From the NCBI RefSeq assembly GCF_000524195.1, contig NW_020170393.1:1422722-1486721 (forward strand): a DNA stretch of 64,000 nucleotides, in the 5' to 3' direction. Below the pieces are notes generated by a model. The model was given only the letters and a program-made list of their open reading frames with translations, was not told the origin of the DNA and ran no database searches. The stretch is from Echinococcus granulosus. Taxonomy: Eukaryota; Platyhelminthes; Cestoda; Cyclophyllidea; Taeniidae. Position numbers and translations under genes: made by a program. Below, piece after piece: positions 1 through 11,962 of this stretch. Every line of letters begins with the position of its first letter. Position 1 is the stretch's first letter.

Positions 1-414
1 ATCAGTGGAACTTTTGGAACGCACTTTTCTGAATATTGCTGATCAACCAAATTGAGTGGGTTGTAGAAAACAAAAATAAGTTGTAAGATGCAGCTCATAT
101 TTTCCTGTAGGATTAAGCACTCGTAGCAATTTCGGGTCCGCAGATTTGGTTGCCAAGGTACTGCATTGGCCTTGTTGGCATAGCAGCATTTAAATTCGAC
201 GACGAATGTCGTAAATTTTCCCCCTTGTCAGCATCCCAAGTTGGGATGTTAGGAATTGACACGATTTGACACCACTAGTGGTGTGCTGGGGGAGAGGTGG
301 AAAGTGACTGAACTCCAGAATAGCAGCAATAGCTTTTATGCATAATTCTATACAGGTGATATGTATCCCCACATTCACTCTACTATTCATCGCTTTGCCA
401 ATCTTTTTTTACAG

Positions 415-3400
415 GGTCATTCCTATCTCGGCTCATGCTGCTTTCGATAAGGTAATATATCTTGTTCCAACTTTATCCCTTTATAACCATCATTCATTGT
501 GAAATCGGAGTTGGATTTTAGCCTTAATAACCCGTCTGCGGCCTGAATAAGTTCAGTTATCTTCAGGTTTTCAAATAAGGTTTATCGGCCTCACGATCAC
601 CATGAATGCCACTTTACTGTCCCGTTGTTTCTTGATAAAGGGATGATACTATCCAAAGAATAGTTCCAGTTTCTGTGATTATTTATCTCAATTTTTGAAG
701 GACATTTATGAGGGTGTGTCCAATAAGTTGACAGTGTGAATAGCTAACGAGTTTTTCGAAGTTCCTTCCGTTGCAAATGGTTTTCTTAGTCTTAGGATCG
801 AGGCATTCATCTAGGCGAGCTGAGCCGAGACCGGGGCTACGAATAATCCCGTAATCAAAGCAACTGTGATGAAAGCGGGTACTTCTCAAACAACACGTGA
901 ATCTTGGTCATACCATTTGTAAAAATTTAGCAGGATCGTTGATTGATACTAAACTATTTAAATACGTGACTTGGTTCAAGTATGGCTGGTTTCGAAACAC
1001 AGCTTATCTTCTCTTCGAATTTGTATCATATTTGTTAAGCGGTCTTTGTTTTGCAGGCTGGCAGCATGATGAATATCCGCGTGAAGAAGGTTCCTCTGGA
1101 CCCGAAAACATTTAAGGTCGACTTGAGAGCTATGAAACGTGCCATTACACGAAGGACCTGCATGGTGAGTCTTCCCTCATCTGTTTGCCAATCCATTTGA
1201 TGACATCTGCGTTTATTATGGTACACGTCAATAAGGTGGCATGTTTTTCACTTTTGGATGTAGTTTGAAGTCTGTTGTTGACAGGCAGTTGTGGATAGGT
1301 TGTTTACCATTCCGGAAAATAGACTGAACGTTTACCATAATTTTCATATTTGTCAAACTTGTCAGTACCTTCACTCCTACTTCCTTTGTATTTTTAGTAA
1401 GGTTTAATTGCATCAAAATGTTTCCCTATATTTTTTTACCTTCTTAACGCATTCGCTACCAGCGTCACGTATATGTGATGCCCAAATTCTCTTGTCTGAA
1501 CTTAGTGTGACTATCATTATCTGTTACACTAAATCGTGAAATGGAAGCAGATTGGTTGGTTTTAACCGAATGAAATAGATTTATCAGGATATTTTCCTGC
1601 ATTTTAGTTTTTGGGTAGTAGGTTTGTTGGGTAAAATTAACGACGATTGGTGCCATGGCATCAGAATAGCAATGTGTATGGTGACTGTAGTGGTGGATTT
1701 TCCTCCAAGACCCTGACCGCGAACACGTCAACAATGGTGGCTTTTGGTGACCCCATTTAAGTAGTGCTCATTGATGTATCATTCCCACATTCCTTTCACT
1801 GTCTTTTACTTTTACTGATTTCATCTGTTTATCGTGTAGCCTTTCATTTTGACAGAAATCAGTCACCTCAGCTGAAGACTTTAAGTAGTCTCACAGAGTA
1901 TCTGTACTTATTCCGTTAGAGAAGTGATTAGCTTAGAGGTCTTTGGTTTATTCACGCCATTTGAAATGTGAAATTTGAATCAATAAGATGGCAGAAGCCT
2001 TATGTGATTCCGTTGCGTGTATCTAAACACGCAACGCTTGGCGTTTTTGCGGTGCTGTCTGGCACAAACCCCATATAAACTTCTCAATAAGCCTACATTC
2101 AACTTCCGCTATGCCTAGAGGGTAAATTTCAAACACGGAAGCGTCCTAAGGACTATTATTAGTGATTGCCATTTTTAGCCTGTTTCATTTATTTTGTCAG
2201 GGTTTTGGATTTAAATAAAGCGTATGCCAGAAATTATGCGACGAAGCAAAACCTCCAGTTAATGAACCCACATCATATCAGCTAGAGGGGGCTCCATTCC
2301 ACCTTGTCACATCTCCATCTTTTTTTCCGTTTTCAAGACTAAGATTGTTCCCTCTAAATGCCTGTAGAATGCTCCGCTGTTATATCTTTGTCCATTTTCA
2401 TAGTGAAACTTCGCTAAGTAATTTGTGACAGGAGCTTAGGCGTTAAATTTGGTAGTGAGCTGCCACTGATCTGTCCGTTGAATGCCCAGGACCCTCTTTT
2501 GTACATACTTGTCAAAGTTTAACTGAATTTCTCGAATTATTATTTTTAGCTCGTTGGATCTGCTCCTCAATATCCACAAGGAATTATCGACGATATCAAG
2601 AGTATAGCTAAGGTGTGTGTATATGTCTGCCCTTTCATTATCTTTCATCACACTTGTATCCCGATCAGCTATGTACTGAGGAATTTTTAGAGAGCATTGC
2701 AAATTATTTGCGACGCTTTTTATCATTCTTTAACTTCTTTGGGCAAAAATGTGACTAGGTTTTGCCCTGCATTGAAGAGCACCGTGTTTTCCGGAGTGGA
2801 TTACTTACAGGTGTCACAGGAATATCCCAGTAGCGGATAACAATAGCACCCTTTTATGACTGGATATTAAGTGTATTGCTAACGCATTTGACTGGCTTGA
2901 ACTATATGCCTGGTTAAAAGGCCTTTCATTTGAACCATTAGATATACCATATCAAATGGCGAACCCGCCGAAAAAGTGCAACTGGAATCATTTTAAAGCA
3001 TTTCAGGTGAAGACGTTGATGTGCTTTCATATGCTTCCACGAAGCTCGAGAATGTCCGAGATTACATAAATTGTCAAAATGTATCCCTAAGAAAGTCGGA
3101 CGCTTGATACTTAATGACCTCTTAGCACTTGACTTACTCCTGAAAGGAGTTTGGGAACTGATAGCATGAATAACTTTTTCGAGGATTCCAGCCCTCCACC
3201 ACGGGAGCAAAGCGCGAAGGGCTGAAAAAACCCATGCAGAAACACGGTTAAAACAGGCGTCGTTCTGTTGTAGTAGTTGAGATTACTGACGCTTGGGTTT
3301 TATTTTCAGTTGGGCGCTTTACGAGGTATTCCGGTGCACGTGGATTGTTGTCTGGGCGGCTTTCTGGTGCCCTTTATGGAGGAGGCCGGGTTCCCTCTTG

Positions 3401-6400
3401 ACCTCTTCGATTTCCGTCTACCCGGTGTTACCAGCATCTCCTGCGATACTCACAAGGTGAGGTGATGCATCTTTATTCACCCACTCATCTACCTTTCCGT
3501 CGGTACAGATACTAATCTGTCTTTATAATCACTCTACTATCAAGTACTACGGTTACGCAACCGCACTGGTTAATCGTTTGGTCGGGCGCTCGAGGTAAAC
3601 ATACAAGACCCACAATCTATCTCGTTTCAAAGTCATTTGGTTTAGGAAATTGGGAAAACGTCCAAAAATGCTACTTGCTGATAGCTTCAGGCGTGGTACT
3701 ATGATAATTGGAAAAATCTTCACCATTTTCCTCGAGTTTCTACCAACTTTGAGGAAGTATTTTCTCAGTCATTTGGAGAGCTTTTTGGGGTAAATTGATT
3801 AATGATACACTTTACCGTGATCGAGGGGTTTGCTGGGGAAACTTGCTACCCCTAAAAACGTTCCTATCCTAATTTCTAGGAGCCGCTACTGGTACCGATT
3901 CTCCGAACCTTCCGAAGTCATGCTTTTGTTCCTGATTGGCTCACACAAAGCAGAGATGTACTGATAATCAGTTGAAGGTCAAGGTCAATTGGTCGCTACA
4001 ATTATGTGTAGCTGAATTTACTGAGGCACGCAAGCTCACGCTCAGGCAGTGCCTGATCTTTAGAGCCACAGAGCAGTACGCACTGATTGTAACGCCATCT
4101 TTTACTCGTTGCATCGGTGATGGGGAAATCTGTCCCAAAGTCTTTAGCTTTTAGCTGGTTAGGGGCTCGATGGGGTCCATGCCACTGGCACATGAAAACA
4201 GAAGCCGTAGTTATAAAATTGGCGTCACAGGTTATAACGAGGTTCAATAAATAAGAAGATTCCAGTGAAAAGTTGAGATGCCTTCTATCGGCTGCAAAAC
4301 ATTCAATATCTTTGAGTTCTTAAGGCATTGCTATTTTTTAATCGCGTAGTGACAACTGTGGTCTTAGCATATTCAAATGACGATTAAACGACAGTCAAGA
4401 CCACATCTATCTGTAACTTTCTGCAACAGTCGGTAATTTAACAATCTGACATTACTTTGGTCCTATTCATCCCGGCGAATGCATTCATAGTTGTGCTGGT
4501 CTTTTTTGCCACCTTTTAGTACGGATTCGCAGCAAAGGGCTCCTCTGTGATAATGTACCGCAACAGGGCGCTTCGAGCGAACCAATTCTTTCTTCTCCCT
4601 GACTGGTCGGGTGGAATTTACGCATCTCCGACTTTTGCCGGTTCGTTGATTTATGCCTTCATGGCATTGCGCAGTTTGGATGATCGCACTGAAGTGTTGA
4701 GCTCATTGATACTTTGTCCTGTGGGCTATAGCAATGCATTTTGCTCATTCTTAAAGGCAAGTTGTATTGAAATTCAACAAAGTAGTTTATTAGCCTCCTA
4801 AGGATTTAAGTCTGCAATTTTCATGACACTCAAGGTCGACTTCTTGTCCCATCGCCAACTTTTCGGTCTACTGCAGGGTGCAAGGTGTGGTAGGGGATTT
4901 CTTCACTCAAAAATGACCACTCCAGGCATCGCAGTTTTGCAAATTCACAGATCCACGAAATTTTCGTTGAAGCCTAACTAGCTTCCACTCACGTCTCCAT
5001 GTACTTTCATTAACACTTCACGTTCACTTTACTTTAATGGGATGCACTTTCGTTATATGACTTTTGTGACATGAAGTTTGCCTAGTTTACCCTCCTGGCA
5101 ATGGCAAAGAAGCGTTAGTTTACAGTTTCCTCTGTTTTTAGGTTTGTCTTTATCGTCACTTCAAAAAAAGACCGGAGCCACTGAAGTTGTATACTGCACT
5201 GTAAAAGTGCTGGTGTGGCAAATGGCCATCAGGCAACACTGCACTCTATTTTTCCATCAACCGTAGAATTAAAATGCTTTGGCAGCATAATTAGGATCAT
5301 TTTGAGGAATTCACTTCTAGAACCAAGCATTTATTAGCATTTTTAGCGACCTGCACCAAGCATTAGCAATTCCTTCTGCTCAGAGGCGGGTTGTGGAGCC
5401 TGGTTTCGCGATTGTTAAAACTATTATTATAACTAGAGAAAATTTATCCCTGTGTGTAGTAGAAAGGGGCTGCTTACTGAAGTTTTGATGGATCGAGCAC
5501 ACCCAATTCCGATGACGTTCCTAGTCTCGTGAAAAAGCCAACCTGGGAAAGTGAGGATGAGTATCTACCACCTGACCCCATTGACCAACTTCCAAGTCTC
5601 AATCTTGTATTAATAAGCCGACCCTCGTAAAATTTTCTACTCGGTATAATTTGACGAGGCTAAATTGACATGGACTCATTTGAATGGTCATCAACCATTG
5701 TACCAAAGACGAAAATAGCCAGATAGGTAAACTTGTGCCCCTTCCATGTAAAAACAGGCTTGGAATGACTCCTGCCTCTCTTTTAGACTCCAACAGTTTT
5801 CCTTTAACCAACCAATCACTTCTTGATGGGCTTTGGCCTTACGTTTCGCATTGCTATTATGCTGAAAGCTTTACACATCTTCACCGGCTTCACAAGGGAA
5901 CCTTTTACTGGAGGTTTTTTTTCGATCCTATTTGCACTTCTCTTATCTCCCTCGTAGGAAGTCGTTCGGGCGCTCTTATCGCAGCCTGTTGGTCGGCGCT
6001 GATGTACTTCGGTCGAGAGGGCTATGTGAACTCCACTAAACGCATCATCTCCACTGCCCGCACTATCGCCAAGGGGTAACTACTTCACTACCTCTCTATC
6101 TCCCTTTAGCTAATGAAGTTGGGAAAAATTTAGCAGTCATAGAATTTGACAACTGTAGAACAGAAAGCAGTTCTTTTGCAGGATAAGTTGAGGCCAGCGG
6201 ACAACTCCCACTCTTCTTCTCAATTTCTCTCCTCTTTTTCAGTTATGAAATTGGGTTGACTTGGTGTTGGATAGGTGTGCCGTCATTTGGGTAGACAGGA
6301 GGCAATTTCCATGATAAACGTGGAGATTATTAGATATATGATAGGTGATTTCAAATTGCTATTTTTGCCGTCGTCAGTGCTAATGTGAATCAGTCCATCA

Positions 6401-7677
6401 ATCTAGTGTTAGTTGGCAGTGAAAAGGTATGATTGTTGAACGGGTGGAAGATTAGTTAAGGAAGTCCAGATGTTATGGTCGTCGATTATTGCAAGCTTGA
6501 TCTGGGGCATTAGATGAACGAGCTTCCAAGCAAAACTCTCTTATATAGTCCAGTCTCAACTGATTCATTCTTGGCCGGATTACATAACATTAAGTTGGGG
6601 AAATTGTGAGAAGTCGATGTTACTTTTATAGCCCCTGCAGATTCAGCCATTAACAGTAGATCCCTTTCTTCTATCGCATTTTGATATGGTACTTGGCAAA
6701 ATAAATTGAAGTTAGCTTTGGGGTGGACTTGCCGATTTCTACTGCCATTGTAGCACCAGCGTAATGAGGTATTCTGGTTGTGCAGGCGGACTGAAAGTCT
6801 AGTAATACGAGTGTGTGAGTTGAAGCCTAGGGGATCAGAAAAGTTGGTATAATTAAGTACGCAATTACAGCAATAACTTTGTGCGATGGCGTCTGGTAGA
6901 TTTGTCATAACGGTAGAATGTCTGTCTCATCTACTTAGATGAGGTGGGGAGGCTTTCAGCTAACCAACCATCGAAATTGTCTAGTTGATTGAAGCTGATT
7001 CCCCCCCAATGTGGTGTTTGTGTGCTTCAATCATAACGAATAAACTAGCTAAACAATGGGGTTTTTATAAGAGAAGGTCAATAGTGTAAAAATCTACTAC
7101 CGATACAAGCCAACTGACGATCTTTTCCCTTTAGCGTGTCATCAATCCCCGGGCTGCGAGTGTTGGGCGAACCACAGGTAAGTGTGGTTGCCTTCACCTC
7201 GGACGCCTTCGATATCTACCAACTAGCGGAGTTGATGTCGCACCATCCGGACGGCTCGGCCAATTGGAGTCTCAGTGTGCTCCAGTACCCTCCCGCGGTG
7301 CACCTCTGTGTCACCGACCTGCACACCCAGCCGGGTGTCGCGCAACTTTTTCTTGACGACCTCAAAGTGGCGGCTGAGCGCTTGCTTAACTCGCCCAAGA
7401 GCGAATCTACTGGCACGGTTAGTTCTTTTGCTTTTCTTCAATTGATCCAGCATGCCCAAGGTTCCTGTTGTAGTGGTGTCTGATGGCGCTTGCTGTGGGA
7501 TCAAGAAGTGTCTTAGCGTGTTTTGAGGATTTTGAGTCCTTTCACTGGTGTTTGTGTTGACCTATGTAGGCGGCAATCTACGGGATGTGTGCACAGATTC
7601 CCGATCGTTCGCTGGTCGCCTCCGTGGTGGCGAGTTTTCTTGACGCCTGCTACGCAACCGAGGGGCCTGATGACTAG
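415..7677 (+). CDS. SGPL1: Sphingosine-1-phosphate lyase, 3' part (8 exons)
   Basis: This PLP-dependent ER-membrane enzyme cleaves sphingosine-1-phosphate to hexadecenal and phosphoethanolamine, the exit step of sphingolipid catabolism. I traced exons 415-451, 1057-1164, 2550-2612, 3310-3456, 4520-4640, 5958-6075, 7135-7417 and 7570-7677 (TAG stop). All have AG/GT borders and matching phases, and together give about 327 residues of a family usually near 550-570 aa, so the N-terminal membrane anchor and start lie left of the window. Visible family motifs are [17 protein letters not shown], the PLP-lysine segment SISCDTHK (K at the end of exon 4), [11 protein letters not shown], and [10 protein letters not shown] near the C terminus. 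Exon 5 ends at a poor donor (GTTCGT), but only this choice restores AGSRSG across the junction. Introns run from 152 nt to 1.4 kb. The open frames are intact, so the gene looks functional. Recognition is by similarity to the animal family recalled from memory. Confidence 0.95.
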
Positions 7678-7775
7678 AAGTCCATGTTGACAACTTTCTC
7701 TCCTTCCTCCTTCGAAGTGATTTTGTCCATTTGTTTTAATTAACTTGTCAAATGTATTAACTTGCCGAACTGCTT

Positions 7776-7781
7776 ATTAAA
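7776..7781 (+). terminator. Poly(A) signal of S1P lyase gene
   Basis: The common variant hexamer ATTAAA lies about 100 nt after the TAG stop at 7675-7677 in an AT-rich 3' UTR. This is the expected spacing for cleavage and polyadenylation; it was assigned by position only. Confidence 0.6.
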
Positions 7782-7802
7782 AGAACATTTTTCGTATTTT
7801 CA

Positions 7803-8593
7803 TTGTTTATTGGAATTGATGTTGAATTACCATTGGTGGTAGAAATCAGTAAGTCAGTTTTTTTCCTGCCTTTGCTTTTAAACTTACCAAAGTTAGTCGC
7901 GTTTCATGCCTCCGTTCCTGAATTGTCATCTTCAGAGAATGTGATTATACTGAACTGGCAGACAATCACTGTCAATCTTGCCCGGTTTCATGGTTACCTA
8001 GTAGGTGATTTGTGCATGAGATATCTAATTCAAATAAGTCCACACTGGGCAATCTCTGGTCTAAACACCTCTGTGGGTCGGATAGATCTGTTATCTTGCA
8101 CTTTTCCTCAGTTTACATTAAACTTGATGATATTTGGTGAAATGGTACTCTTTACGTTTTCACTAGCTATACGAGGCAGTGAGTTGTACGTGATTCCTAC
8201 TGTCACATGTCAGTCGAGGTGATAGTTTGTTGCCTGCTCTTGAGTTTGTATCACTGCGCCAGAGGTAAATCACACCAAGATTTTTGTGAAGTTGCGATAC
8301 GCATCAAGGCAAATCTGCACAAGTGGAATGCGAGTAGTTGTTTGGGTAAATTTGCAAATTGATTTTTGCAAGAAGAATTTAGCCATAAGTAATCACGTAT
8401 GTGTCCTGTCAGCAAATAATAGTGAAGATAGAGGTGCTTCTTTGCGTTTACAAAACGCTGAATCAGCAAAATTGATAAGATATTCTCTGAAGACCACCGA
8501 AGCAAAGATTGCGGTATTCACTATAGCGGAAAACGGACTACATAAGGAAAGACGAGGTGTAATCAGAGGTACCATATTCACAGATGCAGTTAT
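7803..8593. other. Non-coding stretch after S1P lyase
   Basis: Long open frames exist on both strands, but they have no splice-bounded conserved motifs and biased hydrophobic composition typical of chance frames in T-rich DNA. I see no gene here. Confidence 0.5.
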
Positions 8594-8772
8594 CCTTTGG
8601 GATTGGGTTCGTTTTCCGCCGCCACCGATGTAGTGCCCCGAGTCTTCCCCGAAGTCGAAGGACTAGAGGTCTAGAGGCCATTCATTGTACTATTATTATG
8701 TCTACTATCGTCTTCAGAGAAGTCTGGGGGCGCTACATCGGTGGTAGCGGCAAGTGTATCCTATTTCAAAGG
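8594..8772. repeat. Inverted pair of LTR-like repeat fragments
   Basis: Positions 8594-8663 read as the reverse complement of 8700-8772, with a spacer of about 36 bp. Shared blocks include CTACATCGGTGG and the flanking AGTCT and CAAAGG segments. Both arms match the core found at 54594-54659. The right arm is the start of the plus-strand repeat copy that continues to about 9640; the left arm is an inverted fragment of the same unit. A transcript of this stretch could fold into a long hairpin. Confidence 0.7.
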
Positions 8773-9640
8773 ACAACTACCTTAATTTATACTGCTGGAT
8801 GATAAACCTTAATGGGACGGGAAAGTGTGCACGCTGTGGATGAGAGAATCTGCGACGATCTCGTGCAGAAGGGTTGGTAATCACGTCAACATTCGGCAGC
8901 TACCCTAGTCCCGTGATCTACAGTAATGCTACTAACAGCAAGCGACACCAGCTATGAACCACCTAGAAGTGTTTCATTACAAAGCTGCTTACCTTATCCG
9001 TATCAAGATATCGAATATATGAAAACGTGATACCTCCTCTACTTCTCTACTAGCTGAATGGAGGCCAGATAGTAATGGTGGGCAGCACTGAGGCGAGGAC
9101 AACGTGGTAATAAGAAATCAAAGCGAAGCCCTGCACCACGGAATCTTCAAAAATCTCGTTTTGTTGCATGACTCTGCATCTAGACCAGCTGTAGACACGT
9201 GTGATGGTCAATAAATTTCCCTCTCCCGGATGCATTTTCCACACAGGACGAAGCTCCAGATCTAGTAGAAATGCCAAGGGGAATCAGTGACGTTGCGGTG
9301 AAGAATCCCCCAGACGCATGGAAATTCGATCGTTGGCACAATTGAGTCGTGGACGCTTTTCTGCAAAACCAACTGTGTTGAGATAGCTGACGAGGAAAGT
9401 TGACCAAGGAGAACGCAGGGGTGATGCTCAAAAAGAGGAAAATGACTAACATGCTAGCTGTTTAACCCTCCGTTTTGGCAAAGAGACACCGTGTCTCTGC
9501 CATTGTGCCTTTGCCGAATGGGATGGCTTCCGGGCCATGCCATTAGCCCCAAGGCTCCCGTATACCGAATGTATGAATATATATATTCTGCCCAAGTATA
9601 GTCTCCTTCGAATTCTAGGGAAGTCTGAAGAAACTACAAA
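8690..9640 (+). mobile_element. Degenerate LTR-ended miniature element, copy 1
   Basis: The copy consists of a partial left terminal unit (about 8690-8775), an internal region of about 680 bp without a coding frame, and a right terminal unit starting at GTTTAACCC (9460) and running through TATTCTGCCC (about 9585) to GGGAAGTCTGAAG. The order GTTTAAC, GGGC-rich block, ATATTCTGC and GAAGTC repeats at 54459 and 55272. The internal part shares a CCTCCTCTAC..CTCTACTAGCTGAATGGA block with copies at 54.9 and 56.8 kb. Terminal repeats without coding capacity suggest a TRIM-type nonautonomous retrotransposon; such elements are known from taeniid tapeworms, but I cannot confirm the match from memory. 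Confidence 0.55.
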
Positions 9641-10941
9641 AATAATTATTAGTACTAAATCGATTACCCGAGTAATTTTTGCTCAGGTAAGTGAATACAC
9701 AATCGCTCATGAAAGATTGCTCACAGATCCAAGTGCAGTTGGAACTAGATCTCATTTTAGTCAATGATGTACGGTCAGAAAGAAGGATAGTCGCTCTGAT
9801 TTCGGTCACTGTCCCAGTGGTAAGACGTTCCATTGAAGGTATTTTTACCAACATCTGACCAGCACTCTCCTACACTTGCACAATTCCCAATCTTCCACTA
9901 AGTTGCAATAAATCGGACCACAATTAAAGCATTATCGTGGGTTAATAAATATCCCATGTCTATAAACATGGTAAGAAAAAAGCCATTAAGCAAAAATATA
10001 ACCAAGGCTACCACGCGAGCCCGCAAAGGGGAACAGATTCCAAATCTTGGTTGAAAATCATTTGAGGTCTTCCTAAGTGACACGTCTTCCCTAATGTCAC
10101 AGGGAGCCACATTAATCGGGTAAAACATTTTGCTACACACTCTTTTAAATGAACCTTCTAAGTGAGAACTGATCAGTTTAGGTCAACTTACGTAACGGAG
10201 TGGACCCATTTAAGCCCTACTAAAGAAATCAGTTCCTGTCTCCCTTACACCATGACATCCTATAAATGTCAATATCGTCACTCAAATGAAAGATATCATC
10301 CCTTACGCAATCTCTCTGTTGTAAAGGCACGAAATTAGACGTGGAAGTAAGAAACAAAGAATTCGATACAATGCACTACCATCATGCAGAAAGGTCAAGA
10401 GGCTAGTGAGATACCCCATGAGCCAGTCCCCCAGGCAAAAGTAAATCTTTCAAAGACCTAAGTTCCTGTGCATTTAAACATAGGGCTATATAACTTATCG
10501 AACCATTACACTCAAAATATCGAATGGACGATTAATTGGTTAGAGCATCGAAGGGTCTTTAAACAAACTAATTTTTATAACAAATGTAAAGATTTGCTCT
10601 GCTTTATCAAAATAGTCTGTGTTTCAATTAATATTCCATAAATAAATAGTATAAAATCGGTCTAGTGCCGTATTTGGGAAAGCAGTAAAACTAAGAGCTT
10701 GTATGGATGTTTATAAAATAAAAGCGCATGCTGGCAACATTGCTTATAATACATGTCTTATGGCACGCAAATGTCCTAATCTATTACATATATTTTGTTT
10801 GTTTGAGCCATCGTGGTAAATTTTTTAGTCATGTAATCTTCAGACACTTTTGAAAGGGCGTGGTCTGCTGTGGTCGCGTGTTCTTGCCACCCTTCGGCCT
10901 TCTGGTCTCGTCTCGGAGTGTATTAGTTAATTAACTTTAAC
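9641..10941. other. Intergenic, no gene seen
   Basis: This is AT-rich sequence with stop codons in all frames at short spacing. The last 100 nt before 10942 contain a short G/C-rich patch (about 10855-10920) that may belong to the promoter of the next gene; no clear TATA box was found. Confidence 0.5.
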
Positions 10942-11962
10942 ATGGATCCAAGACGGTATAAAAATACCTGTCGATCAGGTATGCTTGATATTTAGCTTGA
11001 TATACCATTCTAGTACTAAGACCGGAGTATCTCAGTTCTTCTGAGACCATGAACCGTGGGGTTAACACAAATACTGCTCCGGTTTATTCTGATGGGTATA
11101 CTGTTCCAATGAGGAATCGTCATGACCGCTTTGCAACTGGTACTTAGTCGTTTCTAGTTAACACCTCCTAGGCCAGTCGTATAGTGTAATCAGAAGTCAT
11201 TATGCCAATGATCCAAATTTTATGTACCACAAACAATTTAGAAATGACGAAACCCGAAGTAAACAGCCAGGTCACAATCAAACTGAGCAATTACGACGCT
11301 CCAGAGAAATGGATATGTTCAAAGACATCGGTTTTAATTTCGAAAACGAAGTTTTGAGGGCCGTCCGGTTCATGTATTCGGACAAGCGCTCAAGTAGCAA
11401 CCAAAATATGCGAGTGACAAAGAAGGTTAATCTGTCCTCCACGCACTCTGTAGTGCGCGTTGCCACTCGTCTTTCCAATCGTGTGCTGTCGTTGTATGAA
11501 AGGAATCTACTTAAACGCATTTTAGTCAGTATGCATGAAAAGGTCAATGAGGCGGCATGCAGGCGATTGCTAGTGCGACTCGTCAAGGCACCAACTGTGC
11601 CCTGTACACCCAATTGTTCGTGGTGTCAGCGTATCACTACGGAAGGATGTATTTCCCGCTCCTATTCCAACCAGAATTACAATAGCGATGAGGACAACAG
11701 TTACGCTGTCACAGGTGCCAAGTGGGTCGGCTCAAACGTAAGCGGCAGCAGGCACTTTGCACTGCCTCCGGAAAACGGTCCATGCCCTGTGGGGATAACT
11801 GACAGGTCCTTTTGTCAATCCCTCTCTCTTGACGCGAGTCCCCTTTCTGAGCCGTGCGCCACCCCACCGGCAACCTTCGTCGAGCGCTATATCGACGTCC
11901 ATCACGACCATCTGCCTCCAGATGATGTAATCTCCAGCAGTAGTAGTTGCAACTCCCTGTAA
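10942..11962 (+). CDS. Unknown protein, three exons, 317 aa
   Basis: Exons 10942-10978, 11014-11139 and 11172-11962 join in frame (37+126+791 nt = 318 codons with stop). The two introns are only 35 and 32 nt, with GT/AG ends, and the phase match across both is strong evidence for a real gene. The start MDPRRYKNTCRS is the first ATG in frame. The middle of the protein (roughly residues 105-200) is basic and leucine-rich with likely helices, including SLYERNLLKRIL and ACRRLLVRLV. It is followed by a Cys-containing stretch (CTPNCSWCQR), then an acidic/asparagine segment and a Pro/Ser-rich tail ending in a run of serines. I recognise no domain, signal peptide or membrane segment. The tail looks disordered. 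A possible alternative 3' exon lies at 12287 (see findings). Confidence 0.7.

Noticed and set aside
6510..6908. 132-codon minus-strand open frame within an S1P lyase intron
   Set aside because: No splice-site context, no recognisable domain, and composition like random AT-rich sequence.
7803..8222. 139-codon plus-strand open frame after S1P lyase
   Set aside because: Starts beyond the poly(A) signal, hydrophobic composition from T-rich DNA, no similarity.
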